DNA from: Paraburkholderia fynbosensis
GTDB taxonomy: Bacteria > Pseudomonadota > Gammaproteobacteria > Burkholderiales > Burkholderiaceae
Length of the DNA: 64,000 nucleotides
Assembly (NCBI RefSeq): GCF_902859935.1
Contig: NZ_CADIKI010000017.1
Coordinates: 62,001-126,000 of the forward strand
Reading direction: 5' to 3'
Shown: piece after piece, positions 43,908 to 52,420 of the stretch
Layout: each line of letters opens with the position of its first letter
How positions within the stretch are numbered: the stretch's first letter is position 1
Translations under genes and position numbers: made by a program
Notes under the pieces: generated by a model
Seen by the model: the letters and a program-made list of their open reading frames with translations, nothing else
Database searches by the model: none
What the model was told of the DNA's origin: nothing

Positions 43908-45656
43908 TCAGGCCTGCGCGACGCGCTTGAGTGCGGCCTGCACCTCTTCCGGTTCGAACGAAGCCAGCACGTCGGCCACCGGCTTCTCGAGCGTTTTGAG
44001 ATGGGAGCGCAGCACCTCCTGCTTGACCACCAGCAACTGGCTCGGGTGCATCGAGAACTCGGTGAGGCCCATACCCAGCAATAAGCGCGTCAGCGCCGGA
44101 TCCCCCGCCATCTCACCGCACACCGACACCGGCACGCCCGCGCGCCTCGCCTCGCGCAGCGTGAACGCGATCAGATGCAGTACGGCCGGATGCAGCGGGT
44201 CGTACAGGTGCGCCACCGCGTTGTCCGCGCGATCGATCGCCAGCGTGTACTGGATCAGATCGTTGGTGCCGATCGACAGAAAGTCGAGCCGCTTCAGAAA
44301 CAGCGGCAATGCGATGGCGGCCGCCGGGATCTCGATCATCGCGCCGACTTGCACGTTGGGATCGTAGGCAATGCCTGCATCGTCGAGTTGGCGCTTGGCT
44401 TCGCGCAGCAGATCGAGCGTCTGGTCGATTTCCTGCGCGTGCGCGAGCATCGGAATCAGAATCTTCACCGTGCCGAACGCCGACGCGCGCAGAATCGCGC
44501 GCAACTGCGTGAGGAACATCTGCGGCTCCGAGAGGCTCCAGCGAATCGCGCGCAGCCCCAACGCGGGATTCGCCGCAGTCTCGTAGCCGTCACCGCCGCC
44601 GATGGAGTCGAGCGGCTTGTCGGCGCCGACGTCGATGGTGCGGATCGTGACCGGCAAACCGTTCATCAACTCGACGGCCTGGCGGTACGCGGCGAACTGC
44701 TCTTCCTCCTCGGGCAAGCGGTGCTTGTGATTCATGAACAGGAACTCGGTGCGGAACAGACCCACGCCGGTCGCACCCGAGTTGACCGCGGCGCGCGCGT
44801 CTTCCGGCAGCTCGATGTTCGCGCACAGTTCGATGCGCGTGCCGCACAGCGTTTGCGTCGGCGAAAATTTCAGGCGCTGCAGCTTGCGTTGCTCCAGCTC
44901 TTTTTCGCTTTGCCGATACGAATACTCTTCGAGCACGATCGGCGCGGGATCGACGATCACGATGCCATGATCACCGTCGACAATGATGAGGTCATCTTGA
45001 CGGATCAACGCGCTCGCGTGCTGCACGCCGACCGCGGCCGGAATGCCCAGGCTGCGCGCGACGATCGCCGTATGCGACGTGCGCCCGCCGAGGTCCGTGA
45101 CGAAGCCCTGAAACGTCTGCGTCTTGAACTGCATCATGTCGGCCGGCGCGATGTCGTGCGCGACCACGATCATCTCGTCGCAGGCGCCGTGCACCCCGCC
45201 ACCGAGCGTCGCCGATGCCCCCGCGAGCGCCTTCAGCACGCGCTCCACCACCTGCTCGATGTCGGCTTTGCGCTCGCGCAGGTACTCGTCTTCGATGTCG
45301 TCGAAGTGACGCGACAGGCGCTCGAGTTGTTCGGTCAGCGCCCACTCCACGTTGTAGCGGCGCGTGCGGATCAGGTCGATGGTTTCCTGCACGAGCATCG
45401 CATCGTTCAGGATCATTGAATGAACATTGATGAACGCGCCCATTTCGCTGGGCGCGTCTGCGGCGAGATCGGCGCGCAGCGTGTCGAGCTCCCGATGCAC
45501 GTGTTGCTGAGCCGCGCGAAAACGCTCGACCTCGCCCTCGATCTGGGCAGGTTCGATCAGATAGTGGTCTACGTCAAGTGCTGCCGGGGCGATCAGATAG
45601 GCCCGCCCGATGGCGATACCGCGTGACACGGGAATTCCATGCAGCGTGAAGGACAC
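43908..45656 (-). CDS. ptsI: PTS Enzyme I (general)
   Basis: Takes phosphate from PEP and passes it to HPr. 582 residues; the phosphorylated His195 lies in GGRTSHTAIVAR. PEP-site motifs are TEFLFMNHKHRLP, FLSIGTNDLIQYTLAIDRA and the VSVCGEMAGDP Cys. A GTG at 45656 is chosen, 5 nt behind AGGAGG; the GTG at 45662 overlaps that site. It is separated from ptsH by a terminator and 300 nt, so it probably has its own promoter. With ptsH and EIIA-Man it forms the small regulatory PTS of beta-proteobacteria. Confidence 0.96.
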   Translation of the reverse strand: MSFTLHGIPVSRGIAIGRAYLIAPAALDVDHYLIEPAQIEGEVERFRAAQQHVHRELDTLRADLAADAPSEMGAFINVHSMILNDAMLVQETIDLIRTRRYNVEWALTEQLERLSRHFDDIEDEYLRERKADIEQVVERVLKALAGASATLGGGVHGACDEMIVVAHDIAPADMMQFKTQTFQGFVTDLGGRTSHTAIVARSLGIPAAVGVQHASALIRQDDLIIVDGDHGIVIVDPAPIVLEEYSYRQSEKELEQRKLQRLKFSPTQTLCGTRIELCANIELPEDARAAVNSGATGVGLFRTEFLFMNHKHRLPEEEEQFAAYRQAVELMNGLPVTIRTIDVGADKPLDSIGGGDGYETAANPALGLRAIRWSLSEPQMFLTQLRAILRASAFGTVKILIPMLAHAQEIDQTLDLLREAKRQLDDAGIAYDPNVQVGAMIEIPAAAIALPLFLKRLDFLSIGTNDLIQYTLAIDRADNAVAHLYDPLHPAVLHLIAFTLREARRAGVPVSVCGEMAGDPALTRLLLGMGLTEFSMHPSQLLVVKQEVLRSHLKTLEKPVADVLASFEPEEVQAALKRVAQA

Positions 45657-45957
45657 GCGCACCTCCTCTAGTTGTGTGATGCCGCGGCAAACCGCTGCAA
45701 TGCTCTCAGACTCTGCTGGTCATTATAAATTCCGCACCCTCCGCAAGTACGGCGGGGCTATGTGCAGCGCAGCACCAATTATCGTCATCGACATGACAAT
45801 GCGCCTTCAGCAGGTTTGCATTCCAGCAAGTTGATCACGCCTATGCGCAGATAGGCAAGCCGATTTCCCCGCGCCTGTCTGCCCATTCTCTCGCGCTAAA
45901 AAAAACGCCGCGGACAACCGCGGCGTAGATGCTCGTTGTAAACGTGCATGCGCGACT
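45657..45957. other. Spacer between ptsI and ptsH
   Basis: Holds a minus-strand terminator (45897-45926) after ptsH and then about 240 nt in which a ptsI promoter should lie. No gene is recognisable. Confidence 0.55.
45897..45926 (-). terminator. Terminator after ptsH
   Basis: ACGCCGCGG / CCGCGGCGT stem with an ACAA loop. Read leftward it is followed by about nine T. It lies inside the ptsH-ptsI interval. Confidence 0.85.
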
Positions 45958-46227
45958 TCACTGACCCTCGCCGAATTTATCGGCAATCAGTTTCAGCAGT
46001 GCGTCCATCGCTTCCTTTTCGTCAGTGCCTTCCGTTTCGATCAGCACCGTGCTGCCGATGCCCGCGGCCAGCATCATCACACCCATGATGCTCTTGGCAT
46101 TGATGCGGCGGCCATTGCGGCTCATCCAGATTTCCGCCTGGTAGTTGCCCGCGAGTTGCGTCAACTTGGCCGACGCACGTGCGTGCAGCCCCAGCTTGTT
46201 CACAATAGTCGTTTCGTGTTGCAGCAT
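45958..46227 (-). CDS. ptsH: PTS phosphocarrier HPr
   Basis: 89 residues. The phosphorylated His15 lies in LGLHARASA, and the regulatory Ser46 in INAKSIMGVMML is kept, which is the HPr kinase site. It should accept phosphate from PtsI and give it to EIIA-Man next door. Start at 46227 (MLQHETT); an upstream TTG is less likely. Downstream of the EIIA gene by 114 nt. Confidence 0.96.
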   Translation of the reverse strand: MLQHETTIVNKLGLHARASAKLTQLAGNYQAEIWMSRNGRRINAKSIMGVMMLAAGIGSTVLIETEGTDEKEAMDALLKLIADKFGEGQ

Positions 46228-46341
46228 GTGATGGTCCAAAAGCGCGGATAAGTATGGTTACGAAAGGTGAATCTGCACACACCCGTTGCCCTGCATTTGA
46301 AGCATTGAGCATTGGGCTTTGGAACGGTCTGCGCGCGCGGC

Positions 46342-46869
46342 CTACAAACCGGCCGCGTCAGTCTTCTGGGTCAGATCGGCGTCGGCCGGGAGCGCGGGTA
46401 GACAGTCGCCCGCAGCCGCGTCGGGCGGCAAACCCGAGATGCACTCGCTGACAGCCGCCGCGCACGCCACGGAGGCCGGTGTAGCCGGTCCGATTGCATG
46501 CACGCCCTTGGTCGCGCCGGCGAGCGCCTTGTCGACCAGCGTGTCGAGCGGCGTGGCGCGATAGCAGACCGCGCGTACCAGCATCGGCAAATTGACGCCG
46601 CAGAGCACGCGTACATTCGGCACCGTGGCGAGCCGGCCCGCGATATTCGCGGGCGTCGCACCGAACATATCCGTGAGCACGAGTGCGCCGTTTTCTTCCT
46701 TCAAACGCTCGATTTCCGCGTTCGCAAACGCAACCTGTTGCGCCGGATCGCAATCGGGCGATACGTCGATCACGCCGATGCGAGCCGGCAAACCGCCGTA
46801 GATGTGCGAAATACAATCGCGCAACGCGGTGGCGAACGGAGCGTGCGCAATGATCAGAATGCCTGCCAT
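46342..46869 (-). CDS. PTS fructose/mannose-family EIIA component
   Basis: 175 residues; the phospho-His9 is in IIAHAPFATAL and the fold marks are ALVLTDMFGATPANIAG and VLCGVNLPMLVRAVCYR. EIIA-Man proteins of this type stand alone beside ptsH and ptsI in beta-proteobacteria with no sugar permease, and are thought to be regulatory. The C-terminal tail (about 130 on) is Ala/Pro-rich and variable. The start follows AAGG at 46869. Confidence 0.91.
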   Translation of the reverse strand: MAGILIIAHAPFATALRDCISHIYGGLPARIGVIDVSPDCDPAQQVAFANAEIERLKEENGALVLTDMFGATPANIAGRLATVPNVRVLCGVNLPMLVRAVCYRATPLDTLVDKALAGATKGVHAIGPATPASVACAAAVSECISGLPPDAAAGDCLPALPADADLTQKTDAAGL

Positions 46870-47198
46870 GTCAGCCTTGCTGCAAAAGAACGGCCCCAAA
46901 CCGTGGACCGGGACAAGGCCCGGTTCGTCAGCGCCCTCGACCGGCCGTAGGTCATGAGAGCCGGAACGCATCATTTGATGAGCAGAGCGTCCGCGCCGCG
47001 CCATGCCGGCGCCGCCTGGTCATTGCTCACTCACCGTCCGCGATCCGTGCGCGTGGCCTCGGTTGAAGCCATCGAACCGGCTTTGCGCGGAAGAGCGGGC
47101 ATTGTATCAGGCTCATTTTCACGCCAAATCCGGCGCTGCGCTTGCTGCGGATTTACTACACAGGTGGGGGGCTATGGCGGGCATTCAAGGCTCACGCG
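46870..47198. other. Region between gshB and the EIIA gene
   Basis: Leftward leader of the EIIA-ptsH unit; it probably carries their promoter. I see no gene and no clear hairpin. Confidence 0.45.
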
Positions 47199-48155
47199 TC
47201 AGGCCGCCGCGTGCTCCAGCGCGTCGATGAACATCGCGGCCACGTCGAAGCCGGTCTGATCCATGATCTCCCGGAAACACGTCGGGCTCGTCACGTTGAC
47301 TTCGGTCAGCCAGTCGCCGATCGCGTCCAGCCCGACCAGCAGCAGACCGCGCGCCGCGAGCACCGGCGCCAGCGTCTCGGCGATCTTGCGATCATGCTCC
47401 GTGAGCGGACGCGCCACGCCGAGGCCACCGGCTGCGAGATTGCCGCGCACTTCATTACCCTGAGGAATACGCGCGAGCGAATATGGCACTGCAGCGCCGC
47501 CGATCAGCAAAATGCGCTTGTCGCCGTCCTTGATTTCGGGGATGAACTTTTGCGCCATCACCGAGCGCGCGCCATCGTGGCTCAGCATTTCGACGATCGA
47601 GCCCAGGTTCATACCGTCGGCCTTCACGCGGAACACGCCCATGCCGCCCATGCCGTCGAGCGGCTTGAGGATCACGTCGCCGTGCTGTTCATGGAATGCG
47701 CGCAAACGGGTCGGGTCGCGCGTGACCAGCGTGGGCGTGACGAACTGCGCGAACTCGCCGATCGCCAGTTTTTCCGAATGGTCGCGAATCGCCTGCGGCT
47801 TGTTGAAGATGCGCGCGCCGCCGCGCTCGGCCATTTCGAGCAGCCACGTCGACGTGACGTATTCCATGTCGAACGGCGGGTCCTTGCGCATCACCACCGC
47901 GCTGAAGCTCTTCAGCGCGCGCGGCGCGGCCGCGTCGGCGGCGTGCCACTCGTCGCGATGCAGATCTGTCACGTCGCCGACGATCGCAATCCGCTGCACG
48001 TTCGCTTCGACGTCGCCGCCCGTCCACGCCAGATGCTTCGGCTCGCACGTGTACACCACGTGCCCGCGGCGTGCGGCTTCGGCCATCATCGCATAGGTCG
48101 AATCTTTGTAGATCTTGAACTGGGAGAGCGGATCGGCGATGAAAAGAATGTCCAT
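47199..48155 (-). CDS. gshB: Glutathione synthetase
   Basis: ATP-grasp ligase that adds glycine to gamma-glutamylcysteine. 318 residues: FIADPLSQFKIYKDSTYAMM at the N-terminus, VVMRKDPPFDMEY, VILKPLDGMGGMGVFRV (ATP loop) and LLVGLDAIGDWLTEVNVTSPT near the C-terminus. The start at 48155 fits E. coli GshB. gshA lies upstream on the same strand (102 nt), so the two steps of glutathione synthesis are encoded together. Confidence 0.96.
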   Translation of the reverse strand: MDILFIADPLSQFKIYKDSTYAMMAEAARRGHVVYTCEPKHLAWTGGDVEANVQRIAIVGDVTDLHRDEWHAADAAAPRALKSFSAVVMRKDPPFDMEYVTSTWLLEMAERGGARIFNKPQAIRDHSEKLAIGEFAQFVTPTLVTRDPTRLRAFHEQHGDVILKPLDGMGGMGVFRVKADGMNLGSIVEMLSHDGARSVMAQKFIPEIKDGDKRILLIGGAAVPYSLARIPQGNEVRGNLAAGGLGVARPLTEHDRKIAETLAPVLAARGLLLVGLDAIGDWLTEVNVTSPTCFREIMDQTGFDVAAMFIDALEHAAA

Positions 48156-48257
48156 GAAGGTCCCGGTGCGCCCTGACGGGGCGTGGCATTGTTCGTCAAT
48201 ATAGTCGTTGAAAATGGCGATGGCGGCACGCATGCCGCCATCGCCATTCAGGATGGC

Positions 48258-49547
48258 TTAGACCTGGATTGCTTCCGGATCGGTCTTTTCCAGTTCGACC
48301 GATGCGGCAAGCAGCCCGAGCCGCGCCACCACACCGTACATGTAGAACCGGTTCGGCGGCGCCGCGCCGGGCTTCGCGTGCGCGTCCGGCAGCGCCGTAT
48401 GCTCGAAGCCGAGCGGCACGAAGTGCATGCCGGGCGCGTTCAGGTTCTGGTCGCGCTCGCGGCTGCCGTGCACACGGTAGAAGCCGCCCACCACGTAGCG
48501 GTCGATCATGTAGACGACCGGCTCGGCGACTTCCTCGCCGATGCGCTCGAACGTGTACACGCCTTCCTGCACGATCACGTCGTGCACTTCGAGGCCGTCT
48601 TTGGTGGCCGCCATCTTCGCGCGCTCGCGCTTGGTGAGCGCGGCCACTTCCGACGCGTCGTGCACGGTCATCACGCCCATGCCGTACGTGCCCGCGTCCG
48701 ACTTGATGACGACATACGGTTTCTCGGCGATGCCGTACTCGCGATACTTCCTGGCGATCTTTTTGAGCACGCCGTCGATCGCGTCGGTCAGCGCTTCTTC
48801 ACCGGTGCGCTCCTGGAAATCGACGCCTTCGACATGCGCGAAGTACGGATTGATCATCCACGGATCGATTTCGACCATCTTCGCGAATTTCTTCGCGACG
48901 TCGTCGTAACACGAGAAATGCGTGGATTTGCGACGAACCGCCCAGCCGGCGTGCAACGGCGGCAGCAGGTACTGTTCGTGCAGATTTTCGAGCACGGGCG
49001 GGATGCCCCCTGACAGGTCGTTGTTCAGCAGGATCGAGCACGGGTCGAAGTTCTTCAAGCCGAGACGGCGCTGCGAACGTTCGAGCGGTTCGAGCACGAG
49101 TTTCTGGCCGTCCGACAGCGCGATCGTGACAGGCCCGTTGATGCTTTCGTCGAGCGTGCCGAAACGCACGTTCAGGCCGGCCTGGCGCATGATCGCGGCG
49201 AGACGGGCGACGTTTTCGAGGTAAAACGCGTTGCGCGTGTGGCGCTCCGGAATCACCAGCAGATTCTTCGCGTCCGGGCAGATCTTCTCGATCGAGGCCA
49301 TCGCGGCCTGCACGGCAAGGGGCAGCACTTCCTGCGGCAGATTGTTGAATGCGCCCGGGAACAGATTGGTGTCGACCGGCGCGAGCTTGAACCCCGCGTT
49401 ACGCAGATCGACGGAGCAGTAGAACGGCGGCGTGTGCTCCTGCCATTCGAGCCGGAACCAGCGTTCGATGGCGGGTGTGGCGTCGAGGATCTTCCGCTCG
49501 AGATCGAGCAGCGGGCCGTTTAACGCCGTAACTAGGTGCGGAACCAT
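48258..49547 (-). CDS. gshA: Glutamate-cysteine ligase
   Basis: First step of glutathione synthesis. A 429-residue protein of the proteobacterial GshA family (not the E. coli type): FYCSVDLRNAGFKLAPVDTNLFPGAFNNL, VIPERHTRNAFYLEN, LNNDLSGGIPPVLENL and VIKSDAGTYGMGVMTVHD. Starts at 49547 with MVPHLVTAL. Operon with gshB. The amtB terminator lies between this gene and amtB. Confidence 0.92.
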   Translation of the reverse strand: MVPHLVTALNGPLLDLERKILDATPAIERWFRLEWQEHTPPFYCSVDLRNAGFKLAPVDTNLFPGAFNNLPQEVLPLAVQAAMASIEKICPDAKNLLVIPERHTRNAFYLENVARLAAIMRQAGLNVRFGTLDESINGPVTIALSDGQKLVLEPLERSQRRLGLKNFDPCSILLNNDLSGGIPPVLENLHEQYLLPPLHAGWAVRRKSTHFSCYDDVAKKFAKMVEIDPWMINPYFAHVEGVDFQERTGEEALTDAIDGVLKKIARKYREYGIAEKPYVVIKSDAGTYGMGVMTVHDASEVAALTKRERAKMAATKDGLEVHDVIVQEGVYTFERIGEEVAEPVVYMIDRYVVGGFYRVHGSRERDQNLNAPGMHFVPLGFEHTALPDAHAKPGAAPPNRFYMYGVVARLGLLAASVELEKTDPEAIQV

Positions 49548-49694
49548 TGATCACTCGCAGACTGGAGAAAAAAGATTGTAGAGCAAATGCTTTGTCCATT
49601 TGGGGACGGTTTCTCCATTCGCAAGCGGACGCGAATGCATTCTCCCTATGGTCATGATAGGCGGGGAAATCTGCCGCTCACAAGAGAGCCAGCA

Positions 49695-49721
49695 AGAAAA
49701 AAGCCCGCCATGAAGGCGGGC
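49695..49721 (-). terminator. amtB terminator
   Basis: GCCCGCC / GGCGGGC stem (49703-49721) with loop ATGAA; read leftward it runs into six T. A second GAGCCCG / CGGGCTC hairpin lies nearer the gene at 49751-49770. Confidence 0.85.
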
Positions 49722-49783
49722 CGAATCGCTGCGCTTGATCGTGATCAGACGAGCCCGGGAGCACGGGCTCGCAGACGTTTTGC

Positions 49784-51262
49784 TTATTCGACGTGTTCGC
49801 CGTGCAGACTCACGTCGAGGCCCTCGCGCTCCTCTTCTTCCGTCACGCGGATGCCCATCACCATGTCGATGATCTTCAGCAGGATGTAGCTCACCACGCC
49901 GCTGTAGACCAGCGTCGTCAGCACGCCCTTGGCTTGCACGATGACGCTGCCGTCCGCGCCGCCAATGTCCTTGACCGCGAACACGCCGGTCAGGAGCGCA
50001 CCGACGATACCGCCGATGCAGTGCACGCCGAACGCGTCGAGCGAGTCGTCGTAACCGAGCTTGTGCTTGAGCCACGTGGCCGACCAGAAGCAGACCACAC
50101 CCGCCACGATACCGATCACCAGCGCGCCCAGCGTGCCGACGAAGCCCGAGGCCGGCGTAATCGCCACCAGACCCGCCACCGCACCCGACACGATACCGAG
50201 CACCGACGGCTTACCCTTGGCCGCCCATTCGGCGAACATCCACGCGAGCGCTGCCGCAGCGGTGGCCACTTGCGTCGTGAACATCGCGAAACCGGCACGG
50301 CCGTCAGCCGCCACCGCCGAACCCGCGTTGAAGCCGAACCAGCCCACCCACAGCATCGCGCCACCGATCAGCGTGAGCGTGAGGTTGTGCGGAGCCATGG
50401 CTTCCTTGCCGTAACCGACACGCTTGCCAAGCACCAGCGCGCAGACCAGCGCCGCGATACCGGCGTTGATGTGCACCACCGTGCCGCCCGCGAAGTCGAG
50501 GATGCCCGCGCTAGCCAGCCAGCCCGTCGGTTCCCAGACCATGTGCGCGATCGGCGAGTAGACGATGATCGACCACAGCGTCATGAACACCAGCATCGCC
50601 GAGAACTTCATACGGTCGGCAAACGCGCCCGTGATCAGTGCCGGGGTGATGATCGCGAACGTCATCTGATAGACGAAGTAGACCGTTTCGGGAATCGTCG
50701 GAGCCAGATGGCTGACGGTCAGCGTCGTGGCCTTGTCGCCCTTGATGTAGTTCATGCCCGTCATGAAGACGCGCGAGAAGCCGCCGATGAACGAGCCGCC
50801 CGGCGTGAAGGCGAGGCTGTAGCCCACCACCGTCCAGATGATCGTCACGAGGCAGGTGATCGCGAAGCTTTGCATCAGCGTCGCGAGCACGTTCTTCTTG
50901 CGGACCATGCCGCCGTAGAACAGCGCCAGACCCGGGATCGTCATGAACAGCACGAGCGCGGTGGAGGTCAGCATCCAGGCGGTGTCGCCCGAATTGATCT
51001 TCGACGAATCGACCGAAAACGGCGCGGTCGGCGCCGCCGGGGCGGCGTCGGCTGCGGGAGCCGATGCCTCAGGCGCGGCTGCTGCCGGTGCCGAAGCTGC
51101 TGCGGCGGCTGGTGCGGCCGACGCGTCCGGCGCCGGGGCGCTGGCGGTCGCATCGGGAGCCGAGGCGGCTGCGGGAGCGGACGCGTCGTCCGCAAGGGCG
51201 GCGCCCATACCGCCCGCGAGCAGCGAACCGGCCATCAGCAGGGACATCAATAATTTGCGCAT
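49784..51262 (-). CDS. amtB: Ammonium transporter AmtB
   Basis: Trimeric ammonium channel, 492 residues, eleven helices. After a signal peptide (about 1-24) comes an Ala/Pro/Ser-rich stretch (about 25-85) before the first helix at DTAWMLTSTALVLFM. Conserved: GLALFYGGMVRKKN, DFAGGTVVHINAGIAALV and CFWSATWLKHKLGYDDSLDAFGVHCIGG with the pore His residues. The C-terminal tail EEEREGLDVSLHGE is the GlnK-contact segment. Operon with glnK upstream, so GlnK should plug it when nitrogen is plentiful. Confidence 0.95.
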   Translation of the reverse strand: MRKLLMSLLMAGSLLAGGMGAALADDASAPAAASAPDATASAPAPDASAAPAAAAASAPAAAAPEASAPAADAAPAAPTAPFSVDSSKINSGDTAWMLTSTALVLFMTIPGLALFYGGMVRKKNVLATLMQSFAITCLVTIIWTVVGYSLAFTPGGSFIGGFSRVFMTGMNYIKGDKATTLTVSHLAPTIPETVYFVYQMTFAIITPALITGAFADRMKFSAMLVFMTLWSIIVYSPIAHMVWEPTGWLASAGILDFAGGTVVHINAGIAALVCALVLGKRVGYGKEAMAPHNLTLTLIGGAMLWVGWFGFNAGSAVAADGRAGFAMFTTQVATAAAALAWMFAEWAAKGKPSVLGIVSGAVAGLVAITPASGFVGTLGALVIGIVAGVVCFWSATWLKHKLGYDDSLDAFGVHCIGGIVGALLTGVFAVKDIGGADGSVIVQAKGVLTTLVYSGVVSYILLKIIDMVMGIRVTEEEEREGLDVSLHGEHVE

Positions 51263-51306
51263 CTTTCGTTTCCTCTTATCGCTATCTGTGTCGCTATCTT
51301 TTCGTG

Positions 51307-51645
51307 TTACAGAGCGTCCGCGCCGGTCTCCCCGGTGCGAATCCGGATTACCTGCTCGATCGGCGTGACGAAGATCTTGCCGTCGCCGATCTTGCCGGTG
51401 CGCGCTGCGCGTTCGAGCGCCTCGATCGCCTGGTCGACGATGTCGTCCGAGACAGCTGCCTCGATCTTCACTTTCGGCAGGAAATCGACGACATATTCAG
51501 CACCCCGATACAGCTCCGTGTGGCCCTTCTGGCGGCCGAAGCCTTTGACTTCCGTCACCGTGATGCCCGAGACGCCGATGGCCGACAAGGCTTCGCGCGC
51601 CTCATCGAGCTTGAACGGCTTGATGATTGCGGTAATGAGCTTCAT
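51307..51645 (-). CDS. glnK: Nitrogen regulatory PII protein
   Basis: 112 residues; the T-loop ELYRGAEYVVDFLPK has Tyr51, the uridylylation site, and the B and C loops (AARTGKIGDGKIFV, IRIRTGETG) are typical. It senses 2-oxoglutarate, ATP and glutamine state and binds AmtB. It precedes amtB (44 nt). A sigma-54 promoter lies 120 nt upstream, so it should be NtrC-controlled. GlnK is preferred over GlnB because of amtB. Confidence 0.95.
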   Translation of the reverse strand: MKLITAIIKPFKLDEAREALSAIGVSGITVTEVKGFGRQKGHTELYRGAEYVVDFLPKVKIEAAVSDDIVDQAIEALERAARTGKIGDGKIFVTPIEQVIRIRTGETGADAL

Positions 51646-51764
51646 GAAATCCCTCGCTAAGTTGCGTAACCCGTTGCGTAACCGTTTTGCGTACCCGTAA
51701 CCCGTTCCTTGGTCTCATCCCTCTGCCGGCGAAAAGCGTCCGGCAGTGCGCGCGGGGCAGTAAC

Positions 51765-51780
51765 AGCAACTCGCATGCCA
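51765..51780 (-). promoter_or_regulatory. Sigma-54 promoter of glnK-amtB
   Basis: On the minus strand TGGCATG-N4-TTGCT, close to the -24/-12 consensus TGGCACG-N4-TTGCW with the GG and GC at the right distance. The start would be about 51752, giving a 107-nt leader. Confidence 0.75.
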
Positions 51781-52010
51781 TGTTGTGTCAGACTGCGCAC
51801 CGCGCGCGCCAGGAAAGGCGCGCAAGCGGCCTTGGCCGGATGGCTAACGATGGCCGGGCACGCTGGCGCGGCGTATGGATCGTTGCTAGAGTGTTCGAAG
51901 GTTTAAACGCGAGGGCGACGCACCAAAGGCGCTCATGCCGCAGCGGCACGCAAATTGGGACGCACCAAGACGGCCCATGCGTGATGACAAAGCACAGGCG
52001 TAACGAAATA

Positions 52011-52027
52011 TGCACATTTTTTGTGCA
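52011..52027. promoter_or_regulatory. NtrC-type palindrome between glnK and ubiK
   Basis: TGCAC-N7-GTGCA matches the NtrC dyad (TGCACC-N5-GGTGCA) in its outer bases. It lies about 230 bp upstream of the glnK sigma-54 promoter, a possible but distant enhancer, and only 14 nt before the ubiK start. Confidence 0.5.
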
Positions 52028-52041
52028 CAAAGGGGAACACC

Positions 52042-52299
52042 ATGAAACAACCAAACGATGTTTTCAATGACTTTCAGGCTCGTATGAGCGAGCTGTTCAA
52101 GAACTCGCCGGCCAAAGACGTCGAACGCAATGTGAAGGCCATGCTGTCGCAGGGCTTTTCGAAACTCGACCTCGTGACGCGCGAGGAATTCGATACGCAG
52201 ACCCAAGTGCTGGTACGCACCCGCGCCCGCCTCGAAGAGTTGGAGCGCCGCGTCGCCGAACTCGAACAGAAGCTGCCGGTCGCCTCACCAACGCCTTAA
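52042..52299 (+). CDS. ubiK: Ubiquinone biosynthesis accessory factor UbiK
   Basis: An 85-residue all-helical protein of the BMFP family: VFNDFQARMSELFKNSPAKDVERNVKAM then a coiled coil (VLVRTRARLEELERRVAELEQKL). It assists the Ubi complex with UbiJ under aerobic conditions. The start follows AGGGGAAC at 52042. Its promoter region overlaps the NtrC-type palindrome. comM follows after 121 nt. Confidence 0.9.
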   Translation: MKQPNDVFNDFQARMSELFKNSPAKDVERNVKAMLSQGFSKLDLVTREEFDTQTQVLVRTRARLEELERRVAELEQKLPVASPTP

Positions 52300-52420
52300 C
52301 GCATCGCTTGTAGCGCACCAGCTGTGCAGTGCTGCCCATCACAGGCAAGCGAGCCGTGACGTCATCAGCGTTTTAGGGGACTTGCGCGCGCCTCCGGCGT
52401 GCCGTCCGACGGGAGAAGAT

